Counted from the first letter of the stretch, positions 44,895 to 54,824 are shown. The stretch: 64,000 nt of DNA from Coleofasciculaceae cyanobacterium (GCA_036703275.1 DATNPK010000108.1:96859-160858); one strand, 5' to 3'. Numbers and translations: made by a program. The notes: generated by a model from the sequence alone, not told the origin.

Positions 44895-46133
44895 TTATTT
44901 AAACGATGTCTTGATTTTTTTGCCAATATTTAGCAGATTACCACCAAAAAGATGGCGATCGAGACGTTTGATTTGCCCCGAGAAATCTTGTTCGTGATAT
45001 CTTCTAGAAATCTTAATAATACCATCAACTAAATCATCACGACCAAGCTGAGATAAAGGTTGAATTAGCTCAAGATAGCAGTTTTCTCCATAAGCATCGC
45101 TGAGATAACAATTTTCAACTAATAATTCGTAAGAAACATCTTTTTCAACAAAGGTATCTACTCGATCTAACAATCCTAATGCCAGTAATGCAGTCTTGGT
45201 TTTGAGGCACTTATAACACTTTCCGCAGTTATAGTTACCTTGACTGTAGCTGCTTTTTTCGTTGCATACCCTAAGATTTTTTAAAGCTACATCCCATTTG
45301 GCTATCAATTTAATTTTTTCTAGCCTAGACAAAGCAGCATTTTCATGACGAATTTGCAGCCCAAAATTGCTATATAAACCGTCTAATAGAGGATGAGAAC
45401 CCCAAGGCTCTAAACTGGCATAATCATAAGTAGAGGCAATTGAAGCGATAGTTAATCTGGGTGCAAAAGCATGAGCAATCGCCGCTAAAAACGAGCCAAG
45501 ATACTCAAGTCGCCAAAAACTAAAGTTGGGATCTAAATCTCTAAAATGAGCATAAGCGTTTGTAGAAACCTGAATCAAATTTATACCTGCATCATCAGCG
45601 ATCGCCGAAACAGCATTGATTACATTTTTAAAATTAGGATCGGATTCGTTTTCGCCTTGCAGAATTCCGTACACTAAAATTCCGTCTTTAATATGACGCG
45701 GATGTTCGGCAGAGAAATTAAGCCGATTATCTTGCAGCATTGCTAAAGCATCAATGCCTCCGGAAAAGAATGCACCTGCACGCGGTTGATTTTTGGGAAA
45801 TAACACCGTCGATTGGATCGCTGCTTCGATGGGAATTACTTTGCGGTCGCCTCCATGCCAATTTATCAGACATTTCATCGCGCTATATAAGCCATCTTTA
45901 ATTTCGGGACAGATTGGCGCATCTATGGCGATTCGTTCTTCTCCGTAGCGCATGGCAGGAAGTGCGCTGGCCAGTAAAAAAGAGTTGGGATTTGGGAAAA
46001 GATCATCTTGAAATTTAGCAGTAGTTTCAAAATAAACATCTTGGCACTTGCGATCGCAATTTTCCCAAATAAGCCTTGCAGTTATCCTGGCTCGATCTGC
46101 TACAATCTCTTTTCTGAAATTTTCTATTTTCAC
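44895..46133 (-). CDS. PP-loop (ExsB/QueC-like) ATPase-domain protein
   Basis: 412 residues. Residues about 112-125 (AGAFFSGGIDALAML) give the SGGxD ATP pyrophosphatase loop with Ala instead of Ser after Asp. A zinc-type cluster (YNCGKCYKCLKTKTALLALG, about 310-330) is the PP-loop C-terminal cysteine pattern. The N-terminus (about 1-100) is a beta-rich domain not found in QueC. Proteins of this type appear in cell-surface and natural-product loci and their reactions are unknown. Single gene. Confidence 0.65.
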   Translation of the reverse strand: MKIENFRKEIVADRARITARLIWENCDRKCQDVYFETTAKFQDDLFPNPNSFLLASALPAMRYGEERIAIDAPICPEIKDGLYSAMKCLINWHGGDRKVIPIEAAIQSTVLFPKNQPRAGAFFSGGIDALAMLQDNRLNFSAEHPRHIKDGILVYGILQGENESDPNFKNVINAVSAIADDAGINLIQVSTNAYAHFRDLDPNFSFWRLEYLGSFLAAIAHAFAPRLTIASIASTYDYASLEPWGSHPLLDGLYSNFGLQIRHENAALSRLEKIKLIAKWDVALKNLRVCNEKSSYSQGNYNCGKCYKCLKTKTALLALGLLDRVDTFVEKDVSYELLVENCYLSDAYGENCYLELIQPLSQLGRDDLVDGIIKISRRYHEQDFSGQIKRLDRHLFGGNLLNIGKKIKTSFK

Positions 46134-46530
46134 AAATTGTATGTTTTTCAGCGAATACTTATGTTTAACCTTGTGTCATCTTCCAAAGCCAGCTTTTCTA
46201 TTTCAGATCGCATCGTTTGAAGAATATAAAAATAGTAGTCCTATATAGTTTAAAACTTAATAAGAACCGTGTGACCAGAAAGTGTCAATCAACTTACAAA
46301 CTTTACCAAAAATTGTTGATTATGAATTATAAATGAAGTAATTTTATGTAGTTATTCAGTAATCTTAGGCTACACTATAAGTCATATAGTTAGATGCTTA
46401 ATTTATATTATTAAAATTAAAAGTAAGAATCTGATCTGTTTACGGCTTACTTTTTTTCATTGCTTGCATTATCTCCAAATACTTCTGCAAGATAAAGATA
46501 AGCACAATACTGGTCGGAGGATAAAGTTGG
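46134..46530. other. AT-rich intergenic region with a possible terminator
   Basis: No gene is seen. AGTAAG (46422) and CTTACT (46446) are inverted and followed by seven T; this could end a transcript or lead the FAD gene. The rest has no distinct signal. Confidence 0.4.
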
Positions 46531-47877
46531 GTGAGACAGATAAATAAAAATTTACTTAAAAGTAGAGGCGATCGCGCGATTATCATTGGTGGCAGTATTG
46601 CTGGATTACTAAGTGCCAAAGTATTGTCAGATTATTTCGAGCAGGTAATTATAATCGATCGCGATAAGCTACCCGAAACTCCTCAGGCGCGTCGTGGTGT
46701 GCCTCAATCAGTGCAGCCTCATGTTTTGTTTACCAAAGGCTATCGGATCTTAGCCGAGTTTTTTCCTGGTATTGAAGAACAGTTAGACAATAACGGAGCT
46801 TTAAGTATCGATTGGGCAAGGGAGTTTAAGCATTTTGTTGAGGAACAATGGGGAATAGAGGCAAAAGAAGCTTCCGATATTGTTTCTGTTACCTGTAGTC
46901 GCTATCTTTTGGAGTGGACAATTCGCCAAGAGTTACTCAAGCTGTCTGGAATTAAAATTTTGGAGCAAAGCAAGGTAGCAGGTTTGATTTACGATGCCCA
47001 AACAAATCAGGTAAGAGGAGTCAAGCTAGATTCAACCCAAAAAACCGAGCTAATAGCCGATCTAATAATAGATGCTAGCGGTAGAAGCTCTCAAGCTGCT
47101 CAATGGTTAGAACAAATTGGTCAAACTGCTGCACCTGAAACCGTAGTGAATCCTTTTTTGGGTTATGCTACTCGCCGTTACAAATTACCAGATAATCGCT
47201 CGCCAGACTGGAAGGTATTATTAATCTCTCAGTCTCCGCCCAAAAATACTCGTTTGGGATATTTAGCCAGAATCGAAAACAGTGAGTTGATTGCCACGCT
47301 GGGCGGTTATGGCAAGGACTTTCCCCCTTTAGACGATCGCGGATTTCGAGAATTCGCTCAAAGCCTAGCACAGCCTGATTTTTATCAGGCGATCGCCGAT
47401 GCCATCCCCACATCACCTATTTATGCTCATCGGGCAACAGCAAACCGAATGAGAAACTACCACAAAGTTAAACTACCAACTGGCTTTATTGCTTTGGGAG
47501 ATGCAGTATGTGCCTTGTGTCCCGTATATGGACAAGGAATGACCGTAAGTGCTTTAGGGGCAAAAACTCTACAGGTTTGGTTAGATAAATCTTCCAGAGG
47601 CAAACTAGATAATAATCGCTTCCAGAAACAACTAGCCAAAAACAACTCTTTTCACTGGATGTTAGCTACTAGCCAAGATTCCCGCTTTCCTACTACAGTA
47701 GGCAGTAAAAGCAAAAGCGGAACAGTAGATAAATTGATGACGGGCTACATGAATAAGCTGGTTAGTAAATCTGCGTCTGAACCTAATTTACAGCTGATGT
47801 TTTTAGAAGTTGCTCATTTATTGCGATCGCCTTTATATCTCTATCATCCTGCTGTTATCTGGCAAGTTTTGACTTAA
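46531..47877 (+). CDS. FAD-dependent monooxygenase/reductase-like protein
   Basis: 448 residues from GTG. The FAD fold begins with RAIIIGGSIAGLLSAKVLSDY, an aromatic hydroxylase-type GxxxxG variation. Other motifs are RRGVPQSVQPHVL, DLIIDASGRSSQAAQWLEQIG (DG/DASGR) and LGDAVCALCPVYGQGMTVSA (GD motif of the hydroxylase family). The C-terminal helices resemble geranylgeranyl reductase and polyketide hydroxylases. The substrate is unknown. Isolated gene, convergent with ilvD. Confidence 0.8.
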   Translation: MRQINKNLLKSRGDRAIIIGGSIAGLLSAKVLSDYFEQVIIIDRDKLPETPQARRGVPQSVQPHVLFTKGYRILAEFFPGIEEQLDNNGALSIDWAREFKHFVEEQWGIEAKEASDIVSVTCSRYLLEWTIRQELLKLSGIKILEQSKVAGLIYDAQTNQVRGVKLDSTQKTELIADLIIDASGRSSQAAQWLEQIGQTAAPETVVNPFLGYATRRYKLPDNRSPDWKVLLISQSPPKNTRLGYLARIENSELIATLGGYGKDFPPLDDRGFREFAQSLAQPDFYQAIADAIPTSPIYAHRATANRMRNYHKVKLPTGFIALGDAVCALCPVYGQGMTVSALGAKTLQVWLDKSSRGKLDNNRFQKQLAKNNSFHWMLATSQDSRFPTTVGSKSKSGTVDKLMTGYMNKLVSKSASEPNLQLMFLEVAHLLRSPLYLYHPAVIWQVLT

Positions 47878-47911
47878 AAAAAACTAGCAAATTGATGCTT
47901 GCAGCGTTTGT

Positions 47912-47932
47912 GTAAGGGCAAATCGCCCTTAC
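47912..47932. terminator. Bidirectional hairpin between the FAD gene and ilvD
   Basis: GTAAGGGC-AAATC-GCCCTTAC is a perfect 8-bp stem with a 5-base loop between two convergent genes. It is also a copy of the GTAAGGGC palindrome near the HypA-like gene. Confidence 0.6.
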
Positions 47933-47946
47933 ATTAAACTACAGAT

Positions 47947-49635
47947 TCAACTATGCAAATTTAAGTCTGTTACTGCACCCAAACTACTAGAAGAAACTAG
48001 TTTGGCATATTTACCCAAAACACCTCTGGGATATTTAGTCTGGCGTTGCTTCCATTGGCTATAGCGTTGAGCTAATTCTGCTTCATCAACATTGAGCTGC
48101 AACAATTTTTGGCGAGCATCAATAGTAATACTATCTCCTTCATGAACTAAAGCAATTGTTCCGCCTACGGCAGCTTCGGGGGCAACATGACCGACAACCA
48201 TGCCGTAAGTCCCGCCAGAGAAACGACCATCGGTAATCAAGCCTACAGAATCCCCTAGTCCAGCACCAATAATAGCGGAGGTGGGAGCTAGCATTTCTCG
48301 CATTCCTGGGCCACCTTTAGGACCTTCGTAACGGATTACAATTACATCACCAGCTTTGATTGTGCCGTCTAAGATTGCCGATAGACATTGTTCCTCTGAT
48401 TCAAATACTCTAGCAGGACCGGTAATTACAGGGTTTTTTACGCCACTGATTTTAGCTACCGAGCCTTCACTAGCCAAATTACCTTTAAGAATTGCCAAGT
48501 GTCCTTCTTGGTATACAGGATTATCCCACTGACGAATCACATCCTGATCTGTAGGAGGATTTTCAGGAATATCTGCCAAAACTTCGGCAATGGTTTTACC
48601 AGTGACGGTTAAAGCATCTCCATGCAATAAGTCATGTGCCAGCAGCATCTTCATTACTTGAGGAATACCACCCGCATTATGCAAATCTACAGTCACATAT
48701 CGCCCAGATGGCTTGAGGTTGCAGATTACAGGGACTCGCTTACGAATAGTTTCAAAATCGTCTAAAGTCAGTTCAACCCCGATAGTATTAGCGATCGCCA
48801 ACAGATGCAAAACAGAGTTGGTCGATCCGCCTACGGCCATAATCACCGCAATGGCATTCTCAAAGGCTTTACGAGTTAGAATTTGACTGGGTAATATTTG
48901 TTGTTTAATCGCTTCTACCAGAGCAAAAGCAGACTTTTCAGTACTTTCGGCTTTCTCTTCGTCTTCTGCCGCCATCGTGGAAGAATAAGGTAAGCTGATT
49001 CCCATGACTTCAAATGCCGAGGACATGGTATTAGCGGTAAACATTCCGCCACATGAACCCGCACCAGGACAAGCTTTATGCTCGATCGCGTCTAACTCAG
49101 CTAGATCGATTTTACCCGCGCTAAATTTTCCTACCGCTTCAAAGGCACTGACGACGGTTAAATCTTCGCCGTTGTGTTTCCCTGGCTTAATTGTGCCACC
49201 GTAGACAAAAATAGCGGGAATATTCATTCTGGCGATCGCCAGGACTGCCCCAGGCATATTTTTGTCGCAACCACCAATAGCCAGCACCGCATCCATACTT
49301 TGTCCGTTGCAGGCGGTTTCAATCGAGTCGGCAATTACATCACGGGATACCAGGGAGTACTTCATTCCTTCTGTACCCATCGAGATCCCATCACTAATGG
49401 TAATTGTGCCGAACATTTGAGGCATCGCCCCTGCGTCTTTTAATGCCGTTTCTGCTCGTAAGGCTAAAGTATTGATTCCCATGTTGCAGGGAGTAATGGT
49501 ACTATATCCGTTAGCCAAACCGACAATAGGCTTATTAAAATCATTGTCGCCAAAACCCACTGCCCGTAACATAGCACGATTGGGCGATCGCTGGTGACCT
49601 TGGGTTACTTCTTTGCTTCTTCGATTGTCAGACAT
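47947..49635 (-). CDS. ilvD: Dihydroxy-acid dehydratase
   Basis: A 562-residue iron-sulfur dehydratase of branched-chain amino acid synthesis (start MSDNRRS; an upstream ATG at 49662 would add nine codons). Motifs: [38 protein letters not shown] with the cluster cysteine, [22 protein letters not shown] with the second cysteine pair, and [20 protein letters not shown]. The family length is normal. It produces the 2-oxo acids used by IlvE. Monocistronic. Confidence 0.96.
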   Translation of the reverse strand: MSDNRRSKEVTQGHQRSPNRAMLRAVGFGDNDFNKPIVGLANGYSTITPCNMGINTLALRAETALKDAGAMPQMFGTITISDGISMGTEGMKYSLVSRDVIADSIETACNGQSMDAVLAIGGCDKNMPGAVLAIARMNIPAIFVYGGTIKPGKHNGEDLTVVSAFEAVGKFSAGKIDLAELDAIEHKACPGAGSCGGMFTANTMSSAFEVMGISLPYSSTMAAEDEEKAESTEKSAFALVEAIKQQILPSQILTRKAFENAIAVIMAVGGSTNSVLHLLAIANTIGVELTLDDFETIRKRVPVICNLKPSGRYVTVDLHNAGGIPQVMKMLLAHDLLHGDALTVTGKTIAEVLADIPENPPTDQDVIRQWDNPVYQEGHLAILKGNLASEGSVAKISGVKNPVITGPARVFESEEQCLSAILDGTIKAGDVIVIRYEGPKGGPGMREMLAPTSAIIGAGLGDSVGLITDGRFSGGTYGMVVGHVAPEAAVGGTIALVHEGDSITIDARQKLLQLNVDEAELAQRYSQWKQRQTKYPRGVLGKYAKLVSSSSLGAVTDLNLHS

Positions 49636-49662
49636 TAAATTACATCTCCTATGGAATGGCAA

Positions 49663-50109
49663 TCACCTTTAAGCAGCTATAAGCTTTAAGCTGTAAGCTA
49701 TAAGCTAAGTAAGACCGAATTTTAAGTCATTTAACCTAAAGCCTCAACCCAAAGACTATCAGCCTCGGTTGAAAATCTATCTAAACGTACCTTACCTAAA
49801 TTTTTGCTTTGCTGGCGATCGAATTTACCAATTCTTGTTATAGATAGAAGCTATTGACATCAAGATTGCACTAGGTTGAGAGTCAGCCGGTTTTAAGATA
49901 ACTGTTTGGAGTACTGGGATTAGAAATTAAAGAGCAGTTTATATTTGATTATTGAAATTTGATGCTTTCTTTTGAGAAAACTGAAAAAACTTGGATTTTC
50001 TAATTTAGAACCAGCGTCAAGCAAGCTTTTGTGGGAAAATTCAACCAAAAAAATGGACATCCGCAGCTAAAACGAACATCCACTGAATTAGTAGTTATCA
50101 AAAATAAAC
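49663..50109. other. Intergenic region with AGCT-type repeats
   Basis: Starts with GCAGCTATAAGC, TTTAAGCTGTAAGC and TATAAGCTAAG repeats (49673-49710). No coding region is seen in the remaining 400 bp. It should include the ilvD promoter. Confidence 0.4.
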
Positions 50110-50592
50110 CTATATGTCTGCGCCAGATTTTGGTTCTGCACCAGCTTCAACTACTGCATCTCTAAGAAAAGTAATTTGCTGGTTAAATTCCATTGACTCA
50201 ACTTGCGATAGCAACTCAGTCACACCACCACTTGGTTGATAGTTGTCAGGCATAGGAATAATTGTTCCAGCTTCCATTCCCTGCGCCAAACGATACCAGA
50301 AATATAGCTTACTGTTTTCGCTGAAAGAACCATACTCACGAGAAATTAAACTATCTTGCGATTCAACAATTTTGCGTTGCACATCTAATTGCTCTTCGTG
50401 AGATAATTCTTTTACCTGGTTAAACAATCCTTCTACGATTTCATCTGCTGCTGCTCCTGGTGCTGCGGGAGTTACAGATGTTCCCATTTTGGTATAAACA
50501 TACCAAAGCAAAGCTAGTTTTTCATCTGTTGATAGGTTACCGTAAGCAGTAAGCGCGCTCGATACATTTTGCTCTGAAGTGCCTGTAGCCAT
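50110..50592 (-). CDS. Helical carotenoid protein (OCP N-terminal domain homologue)
   Basis: 160 residues from MATGTSEQN. It is homologous to the N-terminal domain of orange carotenoid protein alone: STDEKLALLWYVYTKMGTSV, the APGAA turn, SKLYFWYRLAQGMEAGTIIP and QQITFLRDAVVEAGAEP all align with OCP helices. The C-terminal sensory domain is missing, as in HCP proteins, which bind one ketocarotenoid and quench singlet oxygen or phycobilisome energy depending on clade. The clade was not assigned. Preceded by a possible regulator gene at 50759-51148. Confidence 0.9.
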   Translation of the reverse strand: MATGTSEQNVSSALTAYGNLSTDEKLALLWYVYTKMGTSVTPAAPGAAADEIVEGLFNQVKELSHEEQLDVQRKIVESQDSLISREYGSFSENSKLYFWYRLAQGMEAGTIIPMPDNYQPSGGVTELLSQVESMEFNQQITFLRDAVVEAGAEPKSGADI

Positions 50593-50758
50593 ATTATTTT
50601 TCAATCTCCAATTTGTTTTTTTAAGCTTTCTATTGTCAAAGCCGTTAGTTACCAAACTATTGATTTTTGGAATGACAGGAAACTATAACAAGATAGATAA
50701 CCATCCGAGTGAGCCTTGGACTAAAGATAGATATTTAAGATCTTTATGGCTAATTTTG

Positions 50759-51148
50759 CTAAGCATTGATTACTCGCTCATATTTTTTATGAATCCATAA
50801 TTTCCCTTTTTGGGTAATAATTTTACTTTGCTGAAACCACTTTAGTTCTTCTATAACAATGCCGATCTCTATGTTTAGTTTTTGAGCAATTTCTCGGTCG
50901 GACAAGCCTTCTACATGGGATTTAATTAAGTCCATTATCGAATTTACTTGATTGACAAAATTTCTAATTGCCGAAATTCTAATTGTAGTGTCATCTAATT
51001 CGCAACTTTTGGCCGCTATTTCTACCACGCTCCAGCCACTACGATAATATTCAAGTATACTTACACCACTTTTGATAATATTTTCTCGATCTTTTTTGGC
51101 TAAAAGTGCTGCTTTTTTAGCCCGATTACTTTCTGAGGTTATTTCCAT
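50759..51148 (-). CDS. Small HTH-like protein next to HCP
   Basis: 129 residues with two helix-turn-helix-like stretches, SGWSVVEIAAKSCELDDTTI (about 37-56) and GLSDREIAQKLNIEIGIVIE (about 82-101), in an otherwise helical protein with a basic N-terminus. No family name can be given. It lies 166 bp upstream of the HCP gene in the same direction; a regulatory role is only a guess. Confidence 0.6.
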   Translation of the reverse strand: MEITSESNRAKKAALLAKKDRENIIKSGVSILEYYRSGWSVVEIAAKSCELDDTTIRISAIRNFVNQVNSIMDLIKSHVEGLSDREIAQKLNIEIGIVIEELKWFQQSKIITQKGKLWIHKKYERVINA

Positions 51149-51598
51149 AACGAAACAACTAGTAATAATTAGTATTAGACGATATAAATAACTCCAGTTA
51201 TAACCTTGTCTTGGTTATTTTGGTATAAGTTTTTAATTTACAATGAGCATTTGCTCTCAAACAATTATTGATTATTTCTGAAACTAAATCCATGCTCAAT
51301 AAGTTAATTTCTTAAAATGTTTGTATCATATACAACTTATCGAGCAAATATGTTTTAACTGTGACAAACGTTTAACGATTTAGCGATCGCTATGTATCAT
51401 TGAATTAGCTCTACAGATAAAAATTTAGAAGTCGCAGAGTATAGTTGTCTACTGATGTCCATACCCAATACAAAAGCTAAGCCACTAACAATGCCAATTG
51501 CAACTGTTTGAGATTCCGAATCTATCTTGGTACTTTTGGGTCTTTATCTTTGCACCTCTGCGCTTCTGCTCAAAATCCTACCTTAAATCAGCAACAGT
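51149..51598. other. Intergenic region with a possible relic peptide
   Basis: No supported gene in 450 bp. A leftward open stretch at about 51400-51530 reads through VAIGIVSGLAFVLGMDISRQ, like one membrane helix, but it has no start and its family is unknown. Confidence 0.3.
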
Positions 51599-52456
51599 TT
51601 ACTTTGCTGCACTTGGAATAGCCGAGGGATAAACTCGATCGACAACCAAAACAGGTCTGTTGCTATATTCGGCTTCTATTTCTTGCTGCACATCCAAATC
51701 CCAAGTGAGATCGTAGTCTCGTTCTAAATCGGCGACTACAAAAGAGCGTAATTCACCAGTTACCGCCACAGCTTCATCTTCGCTTACCGTTTCGCTGGGA
51801 TTGGTTACTAATACCAAAAGATCGTTTGCTCCGAATAATTCGTCTTCATCGAGAGTAAAAGTGTTTGCACCATAAATTTCTTCTACTTCTCCTGTAACAG
51901 CAAGAGTCTGTCCATAATACTGAGTGGGATTTTTGGTAATTTCCCCAGGATCGGGTGCGGGAGCTAATGTTTCTGCGATGATAGCGGGCCGGTCCGTATA
52001 ATCTACATAGAGGTCAGGATCTAAATCTAAGTCGTAAGCTGATTCTATATCAGCCGAGACAAATCTAGTTACTTCTCCAGTTACCTGTACTTCGGTACCA
52101 CCTTCAGGAAGTACAAAAGGTTCACCACTAGCATTAACTACTACAATATCTTCTCCCCCAAAGAATTCCTCGTCACTTACGGTGAAGGTAGATGGTTCAA
52201 TTGTTTTTAAAGCATCGCTTCTGATAGTTACGGTTTGACCGATCAGATCTTCTGGATTTTCGCTTAGCTCCTCTGTCGTAACATTTTCTTCTGCCTCAGT
52301 TTGAGCGAGTGTATCATCTTCTACCGCACCATTAGAATCTGTTCGATCGCTAGCATCAACTCCTGTGTTAGCGTTTGCTTTAGTATCGCCAACAGCTAAA
52401 GATACTGTTAACAAAAGTAAAAATGCTGATTTGGTAAATAGTTTATTGAAATTCAT
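51599..52456 (-). CDS. Exported protein with two OB-like repeats
   Basis: 285 residues with a signal peptide (about 1-30: FTKSAFLLLLTVSLAVGDTK). Two copies of an approximately 85-residue unit follow an acidic linker. Each unit starts (D/S)LIGQTVTI or QYYGQTLAVTG and contains FTVSDEEFFGGEDIVVVNAS or FTLDEDELFGANDLLVLVTN. It ends GEV/GEL-R-FV-ADIE.DYDL. The beta pattern resembles OB folds of exported proteins (YgiW type). Function unknown. Start set at MNFNKL, where an AGG site precedes; an ATG at 52489 is less likely. Confidence 0.65.
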   Translation of the reverse strand: MNFNKLFTKSAFLLLLTVSLAVGDTKANANTGVDASDRTDSNGAVEDDTLAQTEAEENVTTEELSENPEDLIGQTVTIRSDALKTIEPSTFTVSDEEFFGGEDIVVVNASGEPFVLPEGGTEVQVTGEVTRFVSADIESAYDLDLDPDLYVDYTDRPAIIAETLAPAPDPGEITKNPTQYYGQTLAVTGEVEEIYGANTFTLDEDELFGANDLLVLVTNPSETVSEDEAVAVTGELRSFVVADLERDYDLTWDLDVQQEIEAEYSNRPVLVVDRVYPSAIPSAAK

Positions 52457-52672
52457 GTTCTTACCTATTTTATTTTGGATAATTACCAATAACGTTTTTA
52501 ACTTAAATCTTTGGTTAACCTTGGTAATTAATAATTTAAGTTAGTTCAAGACTAGATAATTTGCTGTTTTAAATACATCTATCTGTAGAAATAAATTAAA
52601 AATTGATTAAAAATTTTTTCGATTTATATACATATAAACAAAGTTAAATAAAGTGGCAAATCATCCCTGAAA

Positions 52673-52846
52673 TTAGTTTTGTTCAGAAACATTCTGAGGA
52701 GTAAATAGCTGTGATTCGTAGTCTTCTTCTATCTCTATTTCAGGCGGTGCAATTACTCTAAAAAACATTCGGCTCAAGGCATAAGCTACAAAAACACTAG
52801 CGATCGCTAAAATAAATGCAATGATTAGATTACTAGGGCGTTTCAT
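52673..52846 (-). CDS. 57-residue single-pass membrane protein
   Basis: Reads MKRPSNLIIAFILAIASVFV then AYALSRMFFRVIAPPEIEIE with an acidic tail to SEQN. One N-terminal membrane helix with basic residues before it and acidic residues after. It is not in the family lists I know. It sits between two exported-protein genes with the same orientation. Confidence 0.6.
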   Translation of the reverse strand: MKRPSNLIIAFILAIASVFVAYALSRMFFRVIAPPEIEIEEDYESQLFTPQNVSEQN

Positions 52847-53021
52847 GATTGTTGTTCATAAAATTTGAGAGTCAAAAATATTAATCAAACGATCAAAGGG
52901 GATTAGCAATTAGTAGTAAAAGCGATCTCCTATATAGTAAACCTAAAACCTACTGCTATTTAGTCGGCATAAACACTACCGCCTGATTCGATGTCCTGAA
53001 CATATCGTCTTTGGACATAGA

Positions 53022-53534
53022 TTACTTTTGCATATTATCCATCTCCATTTCTGAGTCCATGTTTTCCATTTGTTGGGTAGACATAGAGTCATCTTCTTCA
53101 ATTCTAACCACACCGATATTACGCTCTCCAGCTTCGTCGAGGGCTACTTCCAAAACTCCATCTTCGTTCACCATTGGCTCAGTCGTCACAAAACCATCAT
53201 CCTGACGTGCGGCTCTAATGACTACAGGTACAGGTAATCCTTGCAGTGTATGCTCCTCACCCCCCCCAAGAGTTTGGTTTTCGGTAAAGCCAATCGCTTG
53301 ATAATCGATAGCTGCATTAGTATTGTTTTTAACAATGACATTGATAGTTCCTTCAGCTTCAGGAATAGTAGTTACTGGTTCGCCATCGTAACCTTCATCA
53401 ATACTGTCATAAGCACCTGATTCTGGTTCTACATTATCATTACCTTGTTCCATTTCCAGATCGCCTTGAGACGTATCTTCGTGCATATCTGCCTTTGCTT
53501 CCACAGTTGTCAAAACTGGTAGTCCGAGCGACAA
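53022..53534 (-). CDS. Exported acidic protein, start uncertain
   Basis: At least 170 residues and very acidic (EGYDGEPVTTIPEAEGTINV, EEDDSMSTQQMENMDSEMEM). The middle is a beta domain with VIVKNNTNAAIDYQAIGFTE. From TTG (53534) the leader is short, but the frame is open upstream through KSKLIKLFLVTLSLGLPVLT, an ideal signal peptide, with no ATG before it. Either a rare start codon is used or a frameshift removed the original start. Function unknown; similar acidic exported proteins are often metal binding. Confidence 0.55.
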   Translation of the reverse strand: MSLGLPVLTTVEAKADMHEDTSQGDLEMEQGNDNVEPESGAYDSIDEGYDGEPVTTIPEAEGTINVIVKNNTNAAIDYQAIGFTENQTLGGGEEHTLQGLPVPVVIRAARQDDGFVTTEPMVNEDGVLEVALDEAGERNIGVVRIEEDDSMSTQQMENMDSEMEMDNMQK

Positions 53535-53912
53535 AGTAACTAGGAAAAGTTTGATTAACTTAGATTTTAAAGGATGTAGCTTGGCAAATTTATTGCTTAT
53601 TATTTTTACTCTTATTTTATATTCATTTCTGAACCTATACTAATAACCGTCTACCAATAACTTATCTATCATAAGTTATTCTTTTTAGATGATTAACTTC
53701 AGAAAATATTGCTCTTTATCTCTTTATCTAAACATATATAAAGAGACAACATTCTTCATTTAAAACTTTTGGTAGAGTCGAAAAAAAGTCAATATCCAAT
53801 AACCTAAGATCAAACAGCTAATCCAAAAACATTTAAGGTGTATTCGTCATATAATCGTTCGCGAGCTGATGACACCTAAATATTAGTATTTAAAACTTAA
53901 GAAATAGTTACA
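53535..53912. other. Intergenic AT-rich region
   Basis: Except for the signal-peptide extension of the leftward gene (to about 53590), no gene or repeat is recognised. It should contain the promoters of the divergent DUF3611 gene and the exported-protein gene. Confidence 0.4.
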
Positions 53913-54482
53913 ATGCAAAATCAATTAAACAATCCTTCCATACCTCCAAAAAATAAGTTTGCCAATGTTTTTCGCCTTTTTGCGCGAATTAGCTATTGGA
54001 TTCATTTAATTTTGGGTGCTACTTCGGGAATAATTTTGGGACTAATTGTTTTTAGCCGTAGATTAGGCGAGTCTACTAATAATTCGGCGATCCAACTTAG
54101 TATTATTTTTACAGTTGCTAGCTTAATTGTCCTAGCTTTTAGAATCTTTTGGGCTTGGCGCTATAGTCGGATAGCGAGGCAATTGCAGACCACTAATTCT
54201 GCTATGGAACTAAATAGAGCAGAAATAATTAAAGTTTTGCGTGTTGGTCTATCGGTCAGCTTATTAGGCTTAATCTTAGCCTTTATCGCTTCTGAGACGA
54301 CGGTAGTGACGATAATAGCAGAGGCAATATCTCAACCACAAGGATCGAGGTTATATGAACCAGAACAGGCGATTCAAACAGCTGATTTATTTTTGGATTT
54401 TGTCAATGTAACTATCTTGGGCGCACACGCTCTAGGAGCGATTAATTCATTGGGGTTACTCAACTGGATCACTAGAGAATAG
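53913..54482 (+). CDS. DUF3611 family membrane protein
   Basis: 189 residues, four membrane helices. Family motifs include KFANVFRLFARISYWIHLIL, the SxR-xE region AWRYSRIARQLQTT and FLDFVNVTILGAHALGAIN. The family is confined to photosynthetic organisms (also plant chloroplast homologues), so a thylakoid or envelope location is likely. The function is unknown. Psb34 follows 110 bp downstream. Confidence 0.85.
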   Translation: MQNQLNNPSIPPKNKFANVFRLFARISYWIHLILGATSGIILGLIVFSRRLGESTNNSAIQLSIIFTVASLIVLAFRIFWAWRYSRIARQLQTTNSAMELNRAEIIKVLRVGLSVSLLGLILAFIASETTVVTIIAEAISQPQGSRLYEPEQAIQTADLFLDFVNVTILGAHALGAINSLGLLNWITRE

Positions 54483-54592
54483 ATGTTTGTTGGTAAATAT
54501 TAAATAAAGCTTAAATATGTCAAGTTTAGTTAATATTTAGTTACATACTTTGCTAACATAGTTTACATAAGTTAACAAAAAAGTAAAAATTT

Positions 54593-54763
54593 ATGACTAC
54601 TATCTCTGACGAAAACGGCATTATCAACAACTTCGCCAAAGAACCAACGATGTATTATGCAGAAGCTCCTTCTTCTCAAGACCAACGTAGCTATTTGCTT
54701 TGGGGTGCGCTCGCCTCAGTATTAGTTGTAGTCTCAGTATTCACTGCTGTTGTAGTCAGCTAG
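54593..54763 (+). CDS. psb34: Psb34-like photosystem II assembly protein
   Basis: 56 residues: MTTISDENGIINNFAKEPTM then YYAEAPSSQDQRSYLLWGAL and a single C-terminal helix ASVLVVVSVFTAVVVS. A long N-terminal arm with the NxFAxEPxxYxAExP pattern and one HliP-like helix is typical of Psb34 (Ssl1498/Tsl0063), which binds CP47 during late photosystem II assembly. The length matches. A terminator follows. Confidence 0.78.
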   Translation: MTTISDENGIINNFAKEPTMYYAEAPSSQDQRSYLLWGALASVLVVVSVFTAVVVS

Positions 54764-54798
54764 ATTTTAGTTTTCAGCACAACTTCATTTTGTTTAAT

Positions 54799-54824
54799 AC
54801 CTCGGTTAGTTCCGAGGTTTTTTT
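54799..54824 (+). terminator. Rho-independent terminator behind psb34
   Basis: ACCTCGG (54799) and CCGAGGT (54812-54818) pair around a 6-base loop and are followed by a T-run. Confidence 0.8.
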
